Shown here: positions 12,735 to 12,984 of the stretch, piece after piece
How the letters are laid out: each line of letters opens with the position of its first letter
Position numbering within the stretch: the first letter of the stretch is position 1
Source of the DNA: CF-161 sp035259145
GTDB taxonomy: Bacteria > Chloroflexota > Dormibacteria > Dormibacterales > Dormibacteraceae
DNA: 12,984 bases
Direction: 5' to 3'
NCBI GenBank assembly: GCA_035259145.1
Contig: DATFWQ010000084.1
Coordinates: 1-12,984 of the forward strand
The notes under the pieces: generated by a model
Told to the model about the DNA's origin: nothing
Database searches by the model: none
Seen by the model: the letters and a program-made list of their open reading frames with translations, nothing else
Made by a program: the position numbers and the translations under genes

Positions 12735-12984
12735 GCAAGGCGCTCCAGCACGGTGCCCGTGCCCAGCGCGCCGCCGCAGCACATGGAGACCAGTGCCGTG
12801 GCGCGGCCCGAGCGCTCCAGCTCATGGAGCGCGGTCGTGATCAGCCGGCTCCCGGTCGCGCCGACCGGGTGGCCGAGCGCGATCGCGCCGCCGCTGACGT
12901 TGACCCTCGCCATGTCCGGCTGATGGACGCTCGCCCAGGAGAGGACGACCGAGGCGAAGGCCTCGTTGACCTCGAAGAGGTCGA
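12731..12984 (-). CDS. Acetyl-CoA acyltransferase (thiolase, FadA family), C-terminal part
   Basis: The last 84 residues of a true thiolase are visible; the gene enters from the right edge. It shows DLFEVNEAFASVVLSW, then VNVSGGAIALGHPVGATGSR with the catalytic His of GHP, and CCGGALGTGTVLERLA at the end with the catalytic C-terminal Cys-X-Gly. These residues are intact, unlike in the two thiolase-like proteins downstream. The family cleaves 3-ketoacyl-CoA with CoA in beta-oxidation; the sequence resembles actinobacterial FadA types, including steroid-associated ones. Its stop overlaps the GTG of the cysteine-free DUF35 gene. The nucleophilic N-terminal Cys lies outside the window and cannot be checked. 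Confidence 0.93.
   Translation of the reverse strand, partial: DLFEVNEAFASVVLSWASVHQPDMARVNVSGGAIALGHPVGATGSRLITTALHELERSGRATALVSMCCGGALGTGTVLERLA

Overview
The window is high-GC, densely packed bacterial DNA with GTG and TTG starts, 4-bp stop/start overlaps and apparently leaderless promoters. Its closest recognisable relatives are mycobacterial and actinobacterial lipid genes: Rv0130/HtdZ-like MaoC hydratase, Rv0183-like monoacylglycerol lipase, PlsB2-like acyltransferase, HAD-PlsC fusion and WS/DGAT. Two genes belong to families that use coenzyme F420. This points to an actinobacterium or a neighbouring F420-using soil lineage such as Dormibacterota or Chloroflexota. The lineage is inferred from protein resemblance only; there is no rRNA or marker gene to settle it.

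Region 1 (1-957, minus strand): an (R)-specific enoyl-CoA hydratase and the start of an F420-dependent luciferase-like oxidoreductase that runs off the left edge, separated by 3 nt. They diverge from gpsA across only 23 bp. That gap holds back-to-back -10 elements, which suggests leaderless transcripts in both directions.

Region 2 (981-8615): a glycerolipid and storage-lipid block. On the plus strand, gpsA makes glycerol-3-phosphate and is followed by a monoacylglycerol lipase. Converging on these is a minus-strand pair, plsB (glycerol-3-phosphate acyltransferase) and a HAD-phosphatase/PlsC fusion, coupled through a TTGA overlap. Divergent from plsB is a WS/DGAT triacylglycerol synthase followed by a PPOX-fold, probably F420-binding, oxidoreductase. 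Together these cover nearly every step from glycerol-3-phosphate to triacylglycerol and back from monoacylglycerol. The WS/DGAT reading frame has no ATG, GTG or TTG at the place where homologues start: an ATC sits there behind a good ribosome-binding site.

Region 3 (8616-8778): an intergenic stretch between convergent genes holding two GC-rich hairpins that look like terminators.

Region 4 (8779-12984, minus strand): a tightly coupled operon. In transcription order it encodes an intact thiolase (entering from the right edge), a cysteine-free DUF35/OB-fold protein, a zinc-ribbon DUF35 protein, two thiolase-fold proteins that both lack the nucleophilic Cys and the GHP His, and a SAM methyltransferase. 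The pairing of Cys-less thiolase homologues with DUF35 proteins resembles the Ltp/ChsH2-type retro-aldolases of steroid side-chain degradation, so the operon probably shortens the acyl chain of a branched or steroid-like CoA ester. No CRISPR array, RNA gene, insertion sequence or mobile element was seen.
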